A program made the position numbers and the translations under genes. Source: Peromyscus leucopus (Eukaryota; Chordata; Mammalia; Rodentia; Cricetidae). From it: a DNA stretch of 64,000 nucleotides. The notes below the pieces were generated by a model that had not been told where the DNA came from, did not search any database, and saw only the letters and a list, made by a program, of their open reading frames with translations. Positions 13,529-26,779 of this stretch are shown piece by piece (position 1 is the first letter of the stretch; every line of letters starts with the position of its first letter). The DNA is taken from contig NC_051072.1 in NCBI RefSeq assembly GCF_004664715.2, positions 33,940,642-34,004,641 of the forward strand. Direction: 5' to 3'.

Positions 13529-13561
<33 letters not shown>

Positions 13562-13734
13562 ATCACTTTGAATTTTTCATAAAAATATGAGCATTATGTG
13601 AAACGTCGGTTATATATCTTTCTTTGTATTTACATATGTGCTTATATAGATATAATCTTTGAAAGTAGAGCAATAAATTGAAATTTTCTGATAGAATTAG
13701 ACATCCCCTTCTCTAATCTGCTAGCACTGCATTG

Positions 13735-13884
13735 CATGACAAATACTGCAGACAAGATACCTCAACTAACAGAAATTTATTTTCTAGTAGTTATGGAGGT
13801 CAGCATTCTAAATGCTTTGGGGACAACTACAGAAATGGGAGGGGCTCTTGAAGATGGCTGTCTCTTTTCTTGTCTTTGCATGGT

Positions 13885-13961
<77 letters not shown>

Positions 13962-14180
13962 TGTTGTGTGTGTGTGCTGAGAGAGATAGCTCACTGTTGC
14001 TTCCTCTTCTTGGGAGGACACTGGTCATGTTGGATTAGAGTTCAACTGTGATGGCCTCATTCAATTTGAGTCACTTCCTGACGGTCCCTCTCTCTAATTG
14101 CACTTACTCACACTGGGAACTACGGCTTCAATGCAGGACTTTTGAGTGGAGCCCACAGCATTCCTTGAGTCTGCATAATA
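13735..14180 (-). mobile_element. Old MaLR LTR (MLT1/MST-like), antisense, hosting a CT/GT tract
   Basis: CAACTAACAGAAATTTATTT and TAGTTATGGAGGTCAGCATT, then GGAGGACACTGGTCATGTTG, follow the reversed MLT1/MST LTR order. It is interrupted by the compound microsatellite at 13888-13976. Confidence 0.6.
13888..13976. repeat. Compound (CT)n(GT)n microsatellite
   Basis: 57 bp of pure CT (13888-13944) followed by about 32 bp of GT with one interruption. Confidence 0.95.
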
Positions 14181-14662
14181 CATTTAGATGTTTATTTCAA
14201 AATGATGCGATTTCCTTTATGTGAACATAGAGTCATTGTCCAATACATGATAAATACATTCACTGCAAACAAATATTTGTGAACCAGACAAAGATGTTAC
14301 TGTTTACAGCTTCACAAGTTGCATGAGTGTGCTAACATAGGTCCCCTTTGACCTATTCCAGCTAATCTTATGGTGTTTGTTTGAAAGGCTAGGTGAACAT
14401 CTGTCCCGGTAGTGCGTTGTCCTACAGGAAAGAGGGAATGAACTTGTGAACTTGCCTTTTACAGCAAATGTTTGCAAGCCTATTCTTTGTCCTGCAGGTA
14501 TGTATTTATCTGCCAGTGCAGTTCAATGTAAGTCCAACTCTGTGGAAAAAAAAAAAAAAGGATCAAAGTTTCTACACTCTTCCCATACCAATTTTATTGA
14601 GTTGAATGGTGACCCCCTCAAAAATAAGTCACCACTTAGTCCATAAAACCTTTGCCTATTGC

Positions 14663-15090
14663 TGTACTGGCTAGTTTTATGTCAAATCGGCAGATGCTAG
14701 AGTCATCAGAGAGGAGGGACCCTCAACTGTGAAAATGCCTGCATAAGGTTGGGCTGTAGGCAGGCCTAGAGGGCATTTTCTTAATTAGTTATTGACATGG
14801 TAGGGCTCAGCCCCTTGTGCTTGGTGCCACCCCTGAGCTGATGATCTTGGATGCCATTAGAATGCAGGCTGAGCAAGTCATAAGGAAGGAGCAAGAGGTA
14901 AGCAGCATTCCTCTGTGGCTTTTGTGTCAGCGGCTCCTACTACCAGGTTCCTGCCCTGCTTCAGTTCCTGTCTTGACGACCTTTGAATATGAACTGTGAT
15001 GTGCAACTGTAAGCAAAATAAACCCTTGCCTCCCCAGGTTGCTTTTGGTCATGGTGTTTCATCGCAATAATAGAGACCCCAACTAAGACG
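14663..15090 (+). mobile_element. Solo LTR of MaLR/ORR1-like type, sense
   Basis: Starts TGTACTGGCTAGTTTTATGT and ends ACCCCAACTAAGACG. It carries an AATAAACCC polyadenylation-like signal near 15019, as in related LTRs at 25471-25857 (minus), 32231-32636 and 52258-52541. Confidence 0.7.
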
Positions 15091-15494
15091 ATTACTTTAT
15101 TTGGCAAAAGGCTCTTTATATAGCACCTTGAGAATGTTGATACAAACACAGATGCTCAAGCTGCCTCCAGGCTTACAAGGAACTATGGAAAATCCTTATT
15201 GGAAACTGGAGGAAATGTGACTTCCCTTGTATTGTGACAGAAAATTAGATCTAACTATGCCTGTACATTGTGCAAAAAATCACAGTTGTGAAGCTTGTAC
15301 TTGGGTCATTTAGCTGAGCCAACTTCCAGATCTAATGTTGAAGGCGAAGACTGCCTTTTCCTTGCTAACACAGCAACTGTGAAAAGAAAAGGCAAGTGGA
15401 AGAAGAACTAAGAATCATCATCCTTGATGATCCAGAAAATCCTCAGCCTATGCAGATTGTAGCACATAAAACTCAGAGTCCTTATATCCCTCCA

Positions 15495-15795
15495 CATTTT
15501 ATGTATTGAAATCTTCAGTGAAAGTATTTAAGGGTTAGCCTATGGTAGGTAATTAGGTTATAATACTGGAGGCCTTATGCAAGGAATTGGTGTCCTTACA
15601 CAAAGACTAGCTCTCCCTCTCTCTCTTTCGGCCCAGTGAAGCAGAGAGAACAAGAACTCAGCCATCTGTAAGCTAGAAGATGGCTCTTACTATAACCCAG
15701 ACCTGCAGGCATCCGGAATCAGACTTCCTGTCTTCAGAACTATGAGAAATAAGCTCCTGGGCTAGTCCCTCGTAGCAGTCCAAGCCAAGCAATAT
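15495..15795 (+). mobile_element. Old MLT1-like LTR, sense
   Basis: Order of blocks: GGTAGGTAATTAGGTTATAA, GGAATTGGTGTCCTTA, CAGAACTATGAGAAATAAGC. This is the mammalian MLT1/MST plan, strongly diverged. Confidence 0.6.
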
Positions 15796-17109
15796 TATGA
15801 ATTTCATCATTACAGAAGCATGCCCAGCACGAAGGCCAGTGCTTGGCTAGACAAAGTTTTTCTGGACAGACTAGGATGTTAACCGCGAGTCCTCAAACTA
15901 TCTTGGCACAACCAGGTTATCCAGCACAGAGGAGGTTACCCAGGAAAGATCTGCTAATGGTTGTTCATCTATTGGCACAGGTCCCTTTGACATGTGAAGG
16001 TTTAAGAGGTTTTTAAGGATGTTATGCCAGTAGAAATGCTACCCTTTTAAATAGGAAGAGCAAGGATCTTTAGACCACTGCTGTGGGTAGCAAGGCCTGT
16101 AGTGCCAATAGTTCATGGGACAAAGTCATGAATAACAGAATTATTCTCAGACCCAATGAAAACTTCCCCTCTAATGTCAAACGGTTTTGAGACTAGTGGC
16201 TCCTTTATTCTGATTTTTTCCTTTTGGAGTAGAATTGACTTTCCTGTGCCTGCCCCACTATTATATTTGGAAGTAGATAATTTGTTTGGGAAGTTAAGTT
16301 GGGAAGCCCAGAGATGAGAAGGAATTTTGTTCTGGGATACAATATGGAAACATCACTCCTGCCTGATATGGATGATAAATTTGGACTGTGGTGAGTTGAT
16401 AATAAGTGAGATTTGGGGCCTAGGGTTAGCATAGAATGGGTTGAAACATGATGTATTTTGTAGCGTGAATGTGACTTGGTGGGGGAGGCAGACAGCAGAA
16501 CAAACTTAGTAGTCATTTCTGGGGGGAAAAAAACGTATCGATGTCCTAACCGTTAAAACTAGTACGTGCTACCTTATTTTGGTAAAAGGCTTCTGCATGT
16601 GCAATTAAGTTAGGCTCTTGAAATGAAGCATCTGTTTTTACCTGGAAGGCCCTAAGCCCAACAATGTGTTCAAATAAGAGTGATGCAGAGGCAGATATGA
16701 CAAAAACAAGGAGTTTAAGTGACAGCATGACAGATTAGAGCAATGCAGGTCCAAGGTGAAGTGTGCCCTTAGTCCCCAGAAGCTAAACCAGGCAGGAAAT
16801 AGATTCTTCCCTAGAGTCTCAAGAAGGCTCGCACACTGCTGACACCTGACTCAATTTCTTATAGAACGAGTTTCTGTAGTTTTAAGTCATTGGCTTTGTA
16901 GTAATGTTCTGCAGTAACCACAGAAAACTAATATTATTAACATTCTTCAGTAGCCTGGCTTCTCTTGTCTCTGTCCTACAGCTTTTATTTTCACAGTAGT
17001 TAATCAAGAAGTTCCTATGCAAAGATAGTTCCTTCGTAAGTTACATAAGCATCCCCTCATTAAATAGCAATTGGTTGAGCATTGACATTTTATAGCTTTT
17101 ATTTATGTC

Positions 17110-17310
17110 TATGAGTTTGCCTCTGTGAGTCTGTTGTGCATGATGCGCATGTAGGTGTTCTCAGAGTCCAGAAAGGGACCTCTGGTTCCCTGGAACTGTA
17201 GATGCAGGCGGCTGGGAATTGTTATCATGGATGCTGGGAACTGAACTTGAGTCCTCGGAAAAAACAGTTAAGTATTTCTTAACCACCGAGAAATCTCTTC
17301 AGCCCTTAGC
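17110..17310 (-). repeat. tRNA-derived SINE fragment, antisense
   Basis: Contains ATGGATGCTGGGAACTGAAC and ends in CCACCGAGAAATCTCTTCAG, a reversed tRNA-like head. Confidence 0.6.
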
Positions 17311-18194
17311 TTTGACATTTAAAACCATGTAAGACATATGATATTGTTTAAAATATGTTGAAAACAGTGATGTGGCATACATGCAGGAGAGATGAGCAAG
17401 AGATGGTAATGGAGAAAGATAAGCGGAGAGCTGGAAAACCAGGAGAAAGAAGAATCTTGAAAGAAGACCTCCTCAGATCTAGATGGCAGGCTCTCCAAGA
17501 CTGAGAACACAGTCTCCTGCATTTGGATAGCAAAATCAAAGAGCAGAATTTACAAATGTAAGCATAGCTAGCTACAGTTGTCATCATGGAGTCAAACAAA
17601 ATTGTGAATGCAGCACAATGAAAGTGTAAGGGAATGATTTCTTTTAGAATGCTTGAACCGTAAAAGGTTGTTTATGTAGAAATTATCAATACAAATTTAG
17701 GATGTTGAGGTCTTCCTGGCCTTCCTTCTATACCATGCGCTGGAGCAGGGAATCACAGGCTGAGATCTTCATTTGGGGGCTCATTGATGGCCTGGGTGAG
17801 AGTTTCTCTAAGGTAGAAAAATACTTCACTACTACATTCTCTTGATGATGATTTTTACTGTACTCAAGAAGTACTCAGAATTTATTCAGATTAATTTGTT
17901 CATCATGTAAATGAGATAGGTTTTTTGGTTTTGTTAATGATACCAGATACTAACGTTTAAAAAAATAAAGCCCTGAGTTTTTTGTTTGTATAAAGAATCC
18001 TATCTTAAATGTCAATGTTAATTGCTTTCTAGTACTGTTATTTTTAAACATTATTAAAACTTGGATTCAACTGTGAGGTTACTGACTTGGCTTAAGTTAG
18101 TCTTTGTACTTAAAGGTCTTGACAATACATACACCTTTGAATAACACCAAGAGGATTACAAGAGTATCCTAGAAAACTGAAAACCAGGATTTTA

Positions 18195-18345
18195 AGAGCA
18201 CATGCTGCCCTTGCAGAGGACAGGAGTTCAGTTACCAATATCTATATCAGGAGGTTCATGACAACCTATCACTCCAGCTCCAAGGGATCCATGGCCTCTT
18301 CTGACCTCCACGTATATAAGTGCACATAATTTCTTTTAAATCCTT
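18195..18345 (+). repeat. B3-like SINE fragment, sense
   Basis: GAGCACATGCTGCCCTTGCA, then AACCTATCACTCCAGCTCCA and GGCCTCTTCTGACCTCCA, following the B3 plan. Confidence 0.6.
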
Positions 18346-18390
18346 AAAGAAGAACATGAAACTATATAAAGAATTGGCTCTATTCTTGAG

Positions 18391-18797
18391 AGATTACTTT
18401 CTTACTTTCTTTCCCCATGACTATAATAACAAACCCTGACCAAAAACAAAAACAACTCAAAACAGTAGGACTTCATTCCAGTTCCCAGTACCTGGCTGAA
18501 GTCAGTCATGGCAGCAGGAGCTGGAAGCACCTGGTCGCACCACATCTAAAACCAGGGACCAGAGACTGATGCGTGCTGGTGCCCAGTTCAACGTCTCCTT
18601 TTTTTATGTAGTCTGGGATCCCTACTCAGTGAATGGCCGTAACCCGAAAGTTAAGATGACTCTCCCCACATCAACTAATCAATTTCCCAAATTAACCTAA
18701 TCAAGACAGTCCCCCACAGGTGTCCAAAGAATAAATAACCCTTCACTTTCCTCCTAAGTGATTCCAGATCCTGTCAAGTTGATCATTAACACCAACT
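18391..18797 (-). mobile_element. ORR1-like MaLR LTR, antisense
   Basis: The right end CCTGTCAAGTTGATCATTAA is the reversed ORR1 start (TTAAT...CAACTTGACAGG). The left end contains a reversed ACAGCAACAAGAAAAGTAAC-like end, diverged. Confidence 0.6.
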
Positions 18798-19511
18798 ACC
18801 AAAATATCTAAAATTAATGAGGTGTTCTATAAAAGCTTTCAAAAATTGCTTTAAAAAATCTCAACTTTGAAATTTTTAATCATTTAAATGAGGAGACAGT
18901 CATCTAAGAAACACAAAATATAAAATGAGAAATTCATATATAATAAGCATCTCCAATTACTTTGTATTATGAGAAACTATATTAATTAATAGGATTTCTA
19001 TACATAGAAGTCCTAGACTAAGTCCTTATTTTCAGAGGTTAAAAATACGAGCCTTGTAGAAGGTAAGAAACTTGGCCCAATGCAGCACAGATGATGCTAA
19101 GTATCAATCTTCACTACTCCCAGTACTTTCTTCTTTATTGTGACTCATCTACAATTCTCTGAGTTACGGAATGTAACTCGGATGAACAAGCAGGGCTAAA
19201 CACTGAGTTATCAGATTCATTCTAGTCCATTCCTGCAGAGGTATGCTGGTATGTGAGACGAAGGAATGTCTCCTTCAAAGAGGGACCAATATTGTGTAGG
19301 CTGCAAGACCCAGATCTTCAGATCTGTGGGTGCAGGACAGCACCATTTCAGGAAGGTGGAGCCCAGCTCTCCACTCCCGAGAGCCCTGGTTGGTAGAAGC
19401 TGCATATGTTTGGAGCAGAGGGAAAGTCACTTATGCTTTGGAGTGTCATGTCCAGGGCACATCACTTCTGTGAGTAACTTAGAAAAGAGATGGTATTCCT
19501 CTATCCTCATC

Positions 19512-19792
19512 TGTGGTGTCTTGAATGAGAATAGCTCATATATTTGAATGCTTGCTGCCATACTGGTGGAACTGTTTGAGGAAGGATTAAGGGGAGTGGT
19601 CTTATTGGATCAGATGTCAGCTCTGCTACTGCTCCAGTGCTATGCCTGCCTGCCTGCCTGCTGCCATGCTCTCCATCATGACGGTCATGGACTCACCTTC
19701 AGAGACTGGAAGCAAACCCACAATCAAATGCTTCTTGTTATAAGTTGCTTTAGTCATGGTGTCTCTTTACAGCAATAGAAAAGTAACTAACA
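19512..19792 (+). mobile_element. MT-type MaLR LTR, sense
   Basis: Starts TGTGGTGTCTTGAATGAGAA and ends AGAAAAGTAACTAACA. The middle has the CCTGCCTGCCTGCTGCCATG block typical of MT LTRs. Confidence 0.75.
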
Positions 19793-19925
19793 TACCCCCA
19801 CTACACAAGAGTGGCGTGAATTATGTAGTGAGCATTTGATGAGATTTACTTGAATACTCTGGCTTGGCTACTGTCAGCAACTGGCTAACAAGGTCATCTT
19901 TGATGAATGCTTTAAGAATGCTTAT

Positions 19926-20096
19926 TGTGCTGGGCTGTGGTAGTGCACGCCTTTAATCCCAACACTCAGGAGGCAGAGGCAGGTGGATTTCTGTGAGTTC
20001 AAGGCCAGCCTGGTCTATAGAGTGAGTTCCAGGACAGGATCCAAAGCTACACAAAGAACCCCTGTCTCAAAAAAAACCAAAACAAACAACCAAACA
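19926..20096 (+). mobile_element. B1 SINE, sense
   Basis: GGGCTGTGGTAGTGCACGCC, then TTTAATCCCAACACTCAGGA, ending CCCTGTCTC and an A-rich tail. More diverged than the copy at 7789. Confidence 0.9.
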
Positions 20097-21274
20097 AAAA
20101 TTCTTTTTGGATAATGAAAGCTTTGTAGTCTGGGTAATAATATGCTCCTGGCAGGACAAAGTGCAAATTGGTTAGACACTGTATCTAATATAAAACTAGG
20201 AACATTTACAGAAATGAAAGAGGATGGTTATAGCTTTCTGAGCCGTAAGTATTCACCATTACCACAGTCTTCTCTTGTATACATGTATCTGACTGCTGAA
20301 CATGACGATCCTTGATGATCCTTGTGCCTGGAGTGAGTTTGTCTTTCTCGTCATAGAGTGAATTCCAACTCATCTGTCAATACCCAAGTTAGCTGCTGCG
20401 GCTTCAAGCTTGTCTTAACATTTAACTTGTATTGAGGACTGGTGTTTCTTGCTCTGTTTCTATGTTTATCATGTTGTGATGTGATTTTTCATTTGTTGTC
20501 AACTTGCAAGAATGGAAAGTCAGAGAAAATAGGGATATTGTTTGTTCTTTTCATCTGCTATATCCTCAGGATGTGGAAAAGTTCATGACACAAAGGCTCT
20601 ACATAAATATTTGTTGAATGAGCTATTTCTTAGTGGGTATAGACATGTAGGCATAGTTGAAAATGGAAGTTCAAGATAAACTAAATGTAGTTCTTAATAC
20701 CAATATGATCCTAAAGAGATAATAGGGAAGTATCTTTACAAATGTTAGGATTACAAAGGAGAAATAGATTTTGAGTTAGACAGGATACTTTACACACAAG
20801 TATTAGATTTACAGAAACTGAGAAGATAGCTTCTGTCCAGTGTGAATTGATGGCACAGATACTGAGATGTAAGTACATTTTAGGAGAGAAATAAGTGTGT
20901 TTTATAATGCTTAGATTCATCAAAATAAGCAGAGTCTCAAGGAAATGATTTAAATAGCAGAAAAGGAGAATTTTAGGATCAGTAGAATAAAGGGATGGTG
21001 ATGACGAGTGACAGGCTTTATGAGAACATGAGCAGATCATTTATTAACAGAATTTCTAAACAGTAATGTTGGAGAAAATGAACCACGTCAAGACTTGAGG
21101 AAACACTTGGACATAAGCAATAAGGACATTTAATCTTCATGAATTATACTTTACTTATTTGTCAATTGGTGATAGTGGGCTTTGCAATCACACAAGGTTA
21201 TTCTAGGGTTCAAATAAGTAAGGATAATTCTGCCATTGTCATGAATACATGACCATTAAGATATAGTAGGTTTT

Positions 21275-21438
21275 GCCGGGTGGTGGTGGCAGCGGCGGCA
21301 CATGCCTGTAATCCCAGCACTTGGGAGGCAGAGGATCTCTGTGAGTTTGAGGCCAGCCTGGTCTACAGAGTGAGATCCAGCACAGGCACCAAAACAACAC
21401 AGAGAAACCCTGTCTTGAAAACAAAAACAACAACAAAA
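21275..21438 (+). mobile_element. B1 SINE with perfect 17 bp target-site duplication
   Basis: GCCGGGTGGTGGTGGCAGCG ... CCCTGTCTTGAAAACAAAA. It is flanked by AAGATATAGTAGGTTTT at 21258-21274 and again at 21439-21455. The perfect flanks indicate a recent insertion. Confidence 0.95.
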
Positions 21439-21684
21439 AAGATATAGTAGGTTTTAATGTAATCCTGGATTCAGTGGTATAGTGGATAATAGGATATGTA
21501 CTTTGGCTTAAACTATAGAGAGAAAAATGTTGGGAGGAAATATTTAAAAAAAATAACTATACTTAAATTTGAAGAATGTACTCCCAGCTGTGCATTATTT
21601 CTCCCTCCGTTTTTTATATTAAAAATCATCAGTGAGAAATAAATGTTAATTTAAAACTGTGTTTTGTTCAGTACACATCATCTT

Positions 21685-21957
21685 AGCTGCTGAGGTTGTA
21701 GAGATGGCTCAGCAGCTAAGAATACTTCTATGTAAACAACACAGAGAGGGCCTGAGTGCAAAGCCCCAGGACCCAAGTAAAGCCAATGCCAAGCCAGCTC
21801 CTCACCAAGTAGGGAGTGGAGACAGGGGAATGCTGGGGCTCACCAGCTGCTAGTCTAGCTCCAAGTTCAGTGAAAGACTTTCCCAATGATAAAGCAGGAT
21901 GCCGGACACTGTTCTCTAGCCTCCATATGTGTGTGGGTATGTGCACTAGCCATGTGC

Positions 21958-21997
<40 letters not shown>
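21685..21997 (+). repeat. Composite tRNA/B1 SINE with (CA)n tail, sense
   Basis: Head GTAGAGATGGCTCAGCAGCT, middle GGGCCTGAGTGCAAAGCCCC, body CTGGGGCTCACCAGCTGCTA, then a (CA)n tail at 21959-21997. Full length. Confidence 0.75.
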
Positions 21998-21999
<2 letters not shown>

Positions 22000-22649
22000 T
22001 ATATATTACCTTAAGTGCTGAGAAAATATGGGTAAATAAAAGCCAGATCTGGACTCTCTGACAGAAGCAGACATCGAGAAATAGGGACACATGAGAAAAC
22101 TGCAGGTAATTGTCACCCCAGTGGGATAATGTTGGAAGACAATATTGCTGCTAAATCGAGGGATTAAAGAAGTCCTTGGAACAGAGACTAACCAGGCTGC
22201 TATTATAAATGATATCTAGAGTTTGGAGGAAGCTACAGGCAGTGAGACAGACATCAAAGACCGTGACTGGAATGTTCTGGGCGTGTTCAAGGACAGAAGG
22301 AAAAGGGATGTGTCTGGGACCCGGTGAAGCAAGGAGAGGGTGAGGCCAGAAAGCTACATGAGCACCAGGTAGGAAAGGACCTTTGAAGCTCTGTGAGGAA
22401 ACTGGATTTTCTCAGTGCTACAGCAAGACCTTGGGGTTTTAAAGAGAAGGATGAAATGATTTCTTCCATTTTTTAAAATGGTTTCCACATACACATTTAT
22501 AATATACATACATTTATAATACAATTAGAGTGTTAAAGTAAACTCCAATTTCCTTGTTTGCAAATCAATCATTATATATGTCTATATGAATATATAATAA
22601 TGCACATATGCTATATGTATATGTTGTATAGGAGCATTTTAGTTAAAAA

Positions 22650-22800
22650 ACAGATGACAGAGAGTACCACAGACCCTTAAGAGAAAGAAAGAAAAAGGAC
22701 ATGAAGTTGGTTGGGTAGGGAAACAGGGAGGAGTCGAGAAGAAAGAATATAATCAAAATATATTGTATGAAAAAATTCAATAAAAATTTAAAAATTAAAA
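22650..22800 (+). mobile_element. LINE-1 3' end, sense
   Basis: GACATGAAGTTGGTTGGGTA ... ATAATCAAAATATATTGTAT and an A-rich tail: the terminal pattern of muroid L1. Confidence 0.75.
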
Positions 22801-24668
22801 TATTTCCCAAGAGTGTAATAGTGATCTTGTGTTTATGTGCATTTTATGATTGCATAATAACAAAAGCACCCAAGAACACATTTCTGAAAGCATACACTTG
22901 CCACTACGTGAAATAAACGCCTTATAAATGCAGTATATTATAAAATTGAATAAGAAAATGAACTCCATCCTGATTCACTTCCTATTCCATGATTTGCCAA
23001 AATCTAACTTAATAGTGGGAGGGAGCTGTGTTATTGTACGTCCAGCCACATGTATTCTTTCTGGTGTTAGATATGTCTAAAGTGACAGTAGTTTGACATC
23101 ACCTCTCAAACATTAACTAGAATATGTAAGACCTGATAAATATTCAAACAGTATTTGCTAAGTTCTCATAGTGGGTGAAAATGAAGCAATAATTAGAAAC
23201 ACAAGCATTCTGAATGTCGCTTTCAGTATTCTGTTTAATTTGACGTTATCTCCTTTTACATTTTTTTCCTCATTAAAAAGGAACAGTGGCCCTATGGAGA
23301 GACAGATGTTACAGGTCGAATTTCCAATGTTGACCTGTGCAGATTATATCACATTGTATTTCAAAATTAATATGTACCCTTTTCCTCCTGGCAACTTTAT
23401 TTTCCTAAGAAATAACGAGTGGGCTTTTTTTGAGTGAGCAAACGCCCAGTGGAGTATTTTTGGCACTTAAAAAAGGCACATTGACTATTTCCACTCCCCA
23501 AAGCATCACCAGTGACTTTATTTTTCCTTTTGGAACAGTCTATAGAATCTCCTCCCCTAAGTTCAGAAGCACAGTGGGAAAGCAAGCCGTTTCATCCAGG
23601 CTTTCGGTGTGTGGAACTACAGGCGTCTGAAACATCGTGCAGCCTTAACGCTGCCCCCAAAGTGAAGTCTTCCCTTGTGAAGACAAAGGGTACAGGAGCG
23701 GTGGCATTAAGTTTAAAGAGTCCAGGTATTTTTAAGCTCTGCAAAGATGAATGCTGAAGCTCCAAGGCATGTGGCACACTGCCATCTTTTGAGCTCCACA
23801 AAGCCTGGCTTCTACAGTGTGAAGGACTCCCAGAATCAATGCTCTAATGCCAGAGGGAGTTAACCCTACTCTTCTCTCCTCTTCTATCAGAAACAAAAGT
23901 TTTTCAGAAAGTCTATTAGGTATTGTCTCCCTTGGTTTGCTGTTTTTCATGATTGTCATTTATTGACCATTAAGTAAGAAAACTCAAAAGACAGAAGTGC
24001 TTTGGCAGTTCCCACTGGAATCAAAAGATAATGCACCATTTCCTAAATCTTTAGCCTACAAAGCATCCCTTTCTGAGAGAGACAGTGATGCTGATTTCCT
24101 GGGCTATGACTTTCCTCCCTCGCCAGCACTGCGTTTTTAACACACATTTCGTGTGGAGACCAGGTCAAGAGCAGGGCACCCTTTGGGCACTGTGTGAGTA
24201 GTGTAGAGTCTTGCTCTGCAAGGAAACAAAAATAGAATTTAAATCACTTCATAATTCTTAGAGATAGGACAACAGTTTAAGAGCCTAGTGTCTTGATTCA
24301 GTCTCCTGTTCAAATCCTGGCCTTCCTTAGCACTGGACATGAGAGACTCACCTGGAGCCTCAAAAATCTTTGTGAAGTAAAAATGCCTTTGGTGACTATC
24401 TCCTGGGGCTGGATAGTTAAAGCAATAAATTTTCATATGATTATCTAGACCCATGCCAGGATCCACATAAGTACTTTAGATGTAGTAGCTATTATTTCTT
24501 ATCAACACTGATAAGGAGAATAGTTATCAGATCAAACAAGGTTTTTTGTTTTTGTTTTGTTTTGTTTTAACATTGATCTTTAAATGTCAATTGTTAATCT
24601 TTAACAATTCTATTATACACTTACATTAAAAATTGTAAATATGGACTATGTTTTCTATTTTTAAATAG

Positions 24669-24786
24669 GTATTTTAAGTTGTCTGGCATACAATGTTGGC
24701 CTCCCAGGAGCAAAAATATTTTCCGGTCCTTCAAGTGAACAGTTTGGCTATGCAGTTCAGCAGCTCACAACTGCACAGGGCAAATG
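24669..24786 (+). CDS. Itga2: Itga2 exon 2: signal-peptide end and start of mature alpha-2
   Basis: 118 nt, entering at phase 1 (the first two bases finish a Gly codon) and leaving two bases into a Trp codon. It translates to (G)ILSCLAYNVGLPGAKIFSG, then PSSEQFGYAVQQLTTAQGK. The hydrophobic start is the last part of the signal peptide. LAYNVGLP begins the mature chain and FGYAVQQ is the first FG-GAP-type strand of the beta-propeller. The acceptor is ...TTTAAATAG, with a weak pyrimidine tract; the donor is GTAAGA. The match to rodent alpha-2 is near complete. Confidence 0.95.
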
Positions 24787-25470
24787 GTAAGACTATTCTC
24801 TCCCTTATTATTTCAATAAAATATAATAGTGTAAATGTAAAATTTAAATCCATTTTAATCCAAATAGATGAATGAATATACTGTTAATGGATAATGCTTT
24901 AAAATTGCCCTTAGACAGCCTCACCATCTTACTCTGGCTGGCTCAGAACCCACAGAAATATGCTTGCCTCTGTCTTCAGAGTGTATTGAGAATTAAAGGT
25001 GCACCCAGCTCTTCTGTTTGCTTGTTTGTTTGTTTGATCAAATATTTGTAAATGAGGGTTTTTTCTTTGAGAGTTGATAACTGTAGATTGATAACTATCG
25101 GGATACTAGAATAATACTATTTAGTGAGGAGAAATCCCAGATAGAAAACTTTCTCTAAAAGTTTTACTGACAATACAAGTTCTGACCATTAAGGTGGTAG
25201 ATAAAACATAGAGAGATGGATATTGCCTTGGTTCCTTAAACTTTGAACTGATCTTCCTTGAGTTTTAAAAGTAATCATCTAGCTAATGTTATTTTGGTGT
25301 CCCTTCTGGGGGGGGAGGGGCAGAACAACTTCCTAAATCTTCTCCTTCAGTGGGGCTTAGCCCCCTCTGCTCCAAGTAAGTTTTCAATGTGCCTGACAGC
25401 AAGAGTTCTCATACGTATTCATAGAAAACTCACAAAGTTGCCTTCATTTAGTTCTATCCTAAAGTACTCA

Positions 25471-25857
25471 TCTTAGTTTACGTTACTATTACTGTGATAA
25501 AACACCATGACCAAAAGCAAGTTGGAGAAGAAAGGGTTTCTTCAGCTTATACTTCTACATCACAGTTCATCATCAAAAGAAGTCAGGACAAGAACTCAAA
25601 TAGGGCAGGGTTCTGGAGGCAAGAGCTGATGCAGAAGCCATGGAGCGGTACTGCTCACTGGCTTGTTAATCATGGCTTGCTCAGCCTGCTTTCTTATAGA
25701 ACCCAGGACCAACAGCCCAGGGAGGGCACCATCTACAATGAGCTAATTTAAAAAATGCCCTACAGTCAGATCTTATGGAGGCACTTTTCTCAATTAAGGT
25801 TCCTCCCTTTCAGAAAGCTCTAGCTTGTGTCAAGTTAACATAAAACTAGCCAGGACA
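25471..25857 (-). mobile_element. MaLR/ORR1-like LTR, antisense
   Basis: Reverse complement matches the LTRs at 14663 and 32231. The right end reads CATAAAACTAGCCAGGACA, the reversed LTR start. Confidence 0.75.
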
Positions 25858-26779
25858 GTACCCAAGAATTTTAATGTAAAAGATTACATTTATAAACCAG
25901 AGCTTTATTACCTGGTGAAAAATGACTACCTTTGAAAAACTGGAGGAAAATATACATCCATATATATGTGTGTATGTATATATAATGAACATATAATGGA
26001 TATGTATATCCATTACTAATTTAAGTTTACCGTGAAAGCAATAGAAAAAACTCAAGGAAATAAGATGACCCTGAAAATTATGTTGAGGAAGGCAAGTTCC
26101 TCCCCTGTCCAATTTGATGCCCATTTGTAGACAGGTCCATGGAACCCAACCTCTCATTGTGGCCCAAGGACTTAAGCTGTGCCCACTCAGCCTGGAGCTT
26201 TAGGTCCTGATCTTCACCCTCTGGATGTTTTTAAACAATAACATGAACTTTGGGTGACCTTTACTTGAGAATTACCATGTATAACCTTCATGTTGTGAAC
26301 TTACCTTTGATTCACTAATCCACTAGGTTTTTTTTAAAGACTATTTTAAGTCCATGTTGTTTCTGCATTGGGACATGCTTACCTGTGTGATGAGGAAACA
26401 CAATGCAACTATCATGGTTCATCTTAGAAGGCATTTAGAAGAGGCAAAGATTGAGCTAGGATTAAAATGATGGACACAGGTGGGCTGGAGAAGAACCTGA
26501 ACTACTTACTCTGAAGAGATCCAGAAAGCAATCACTGTTGGAAGTAGTCTGTCAGCCTGGGAGAGAATAGCCAAGCTAATCATTCCAAGGATTGCACTGC
26601 TGCAATCATTTGGAGTACAGGAGGGAGCATCAGTTCTACCAATTATAACTTTTTCTTTAATTACTATAGAGAAGAAAGCAAGTTAGAAGGGTGATACAGC
26701 CCTGTTTTGACCTTAGAATCCAATTCATTAAGTTGCCAATGAACCCAAGTTTGCACTGCTCCTTTGCAAGAAAATCATA

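Larger units (their letters stand above)
1..24668 (+). other. Itga2: Intron 1 (3' portion), non-coding
   Basis: There is no exon in these 24.7 kb. It holds SINEs, L1 3' ends, MaLR LTRs, a hAT-type element and microsatellites, listed separately, separated by stretches that look unique (about 2.3-3.3, 5.3-7.2, 8.6-11.4, 12.9-13.7, 16.0-17.1, 20.1-21.2 and 22.8-24.6 kb). The short open frames here have no codon pattern or family I recognise and many run through repeats. Confidence 0.85.

Noticed and set aside
13736..14051. Several overlapping frames rich in Ser-Leu, Val-Cys, Arg-Glu or His-Thr repeats
   Set aside because: All are readings of the (CT)n(GT)n tract in different frames.
1..24668. 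Search for Itga2 exon 1 and promoter
   Set aside because: No signal-peptide frame ending in a phase 1 Gly codon plus donor, and no GC-rich promoter region, was seen; exon 1 is inferred to lie upstream.
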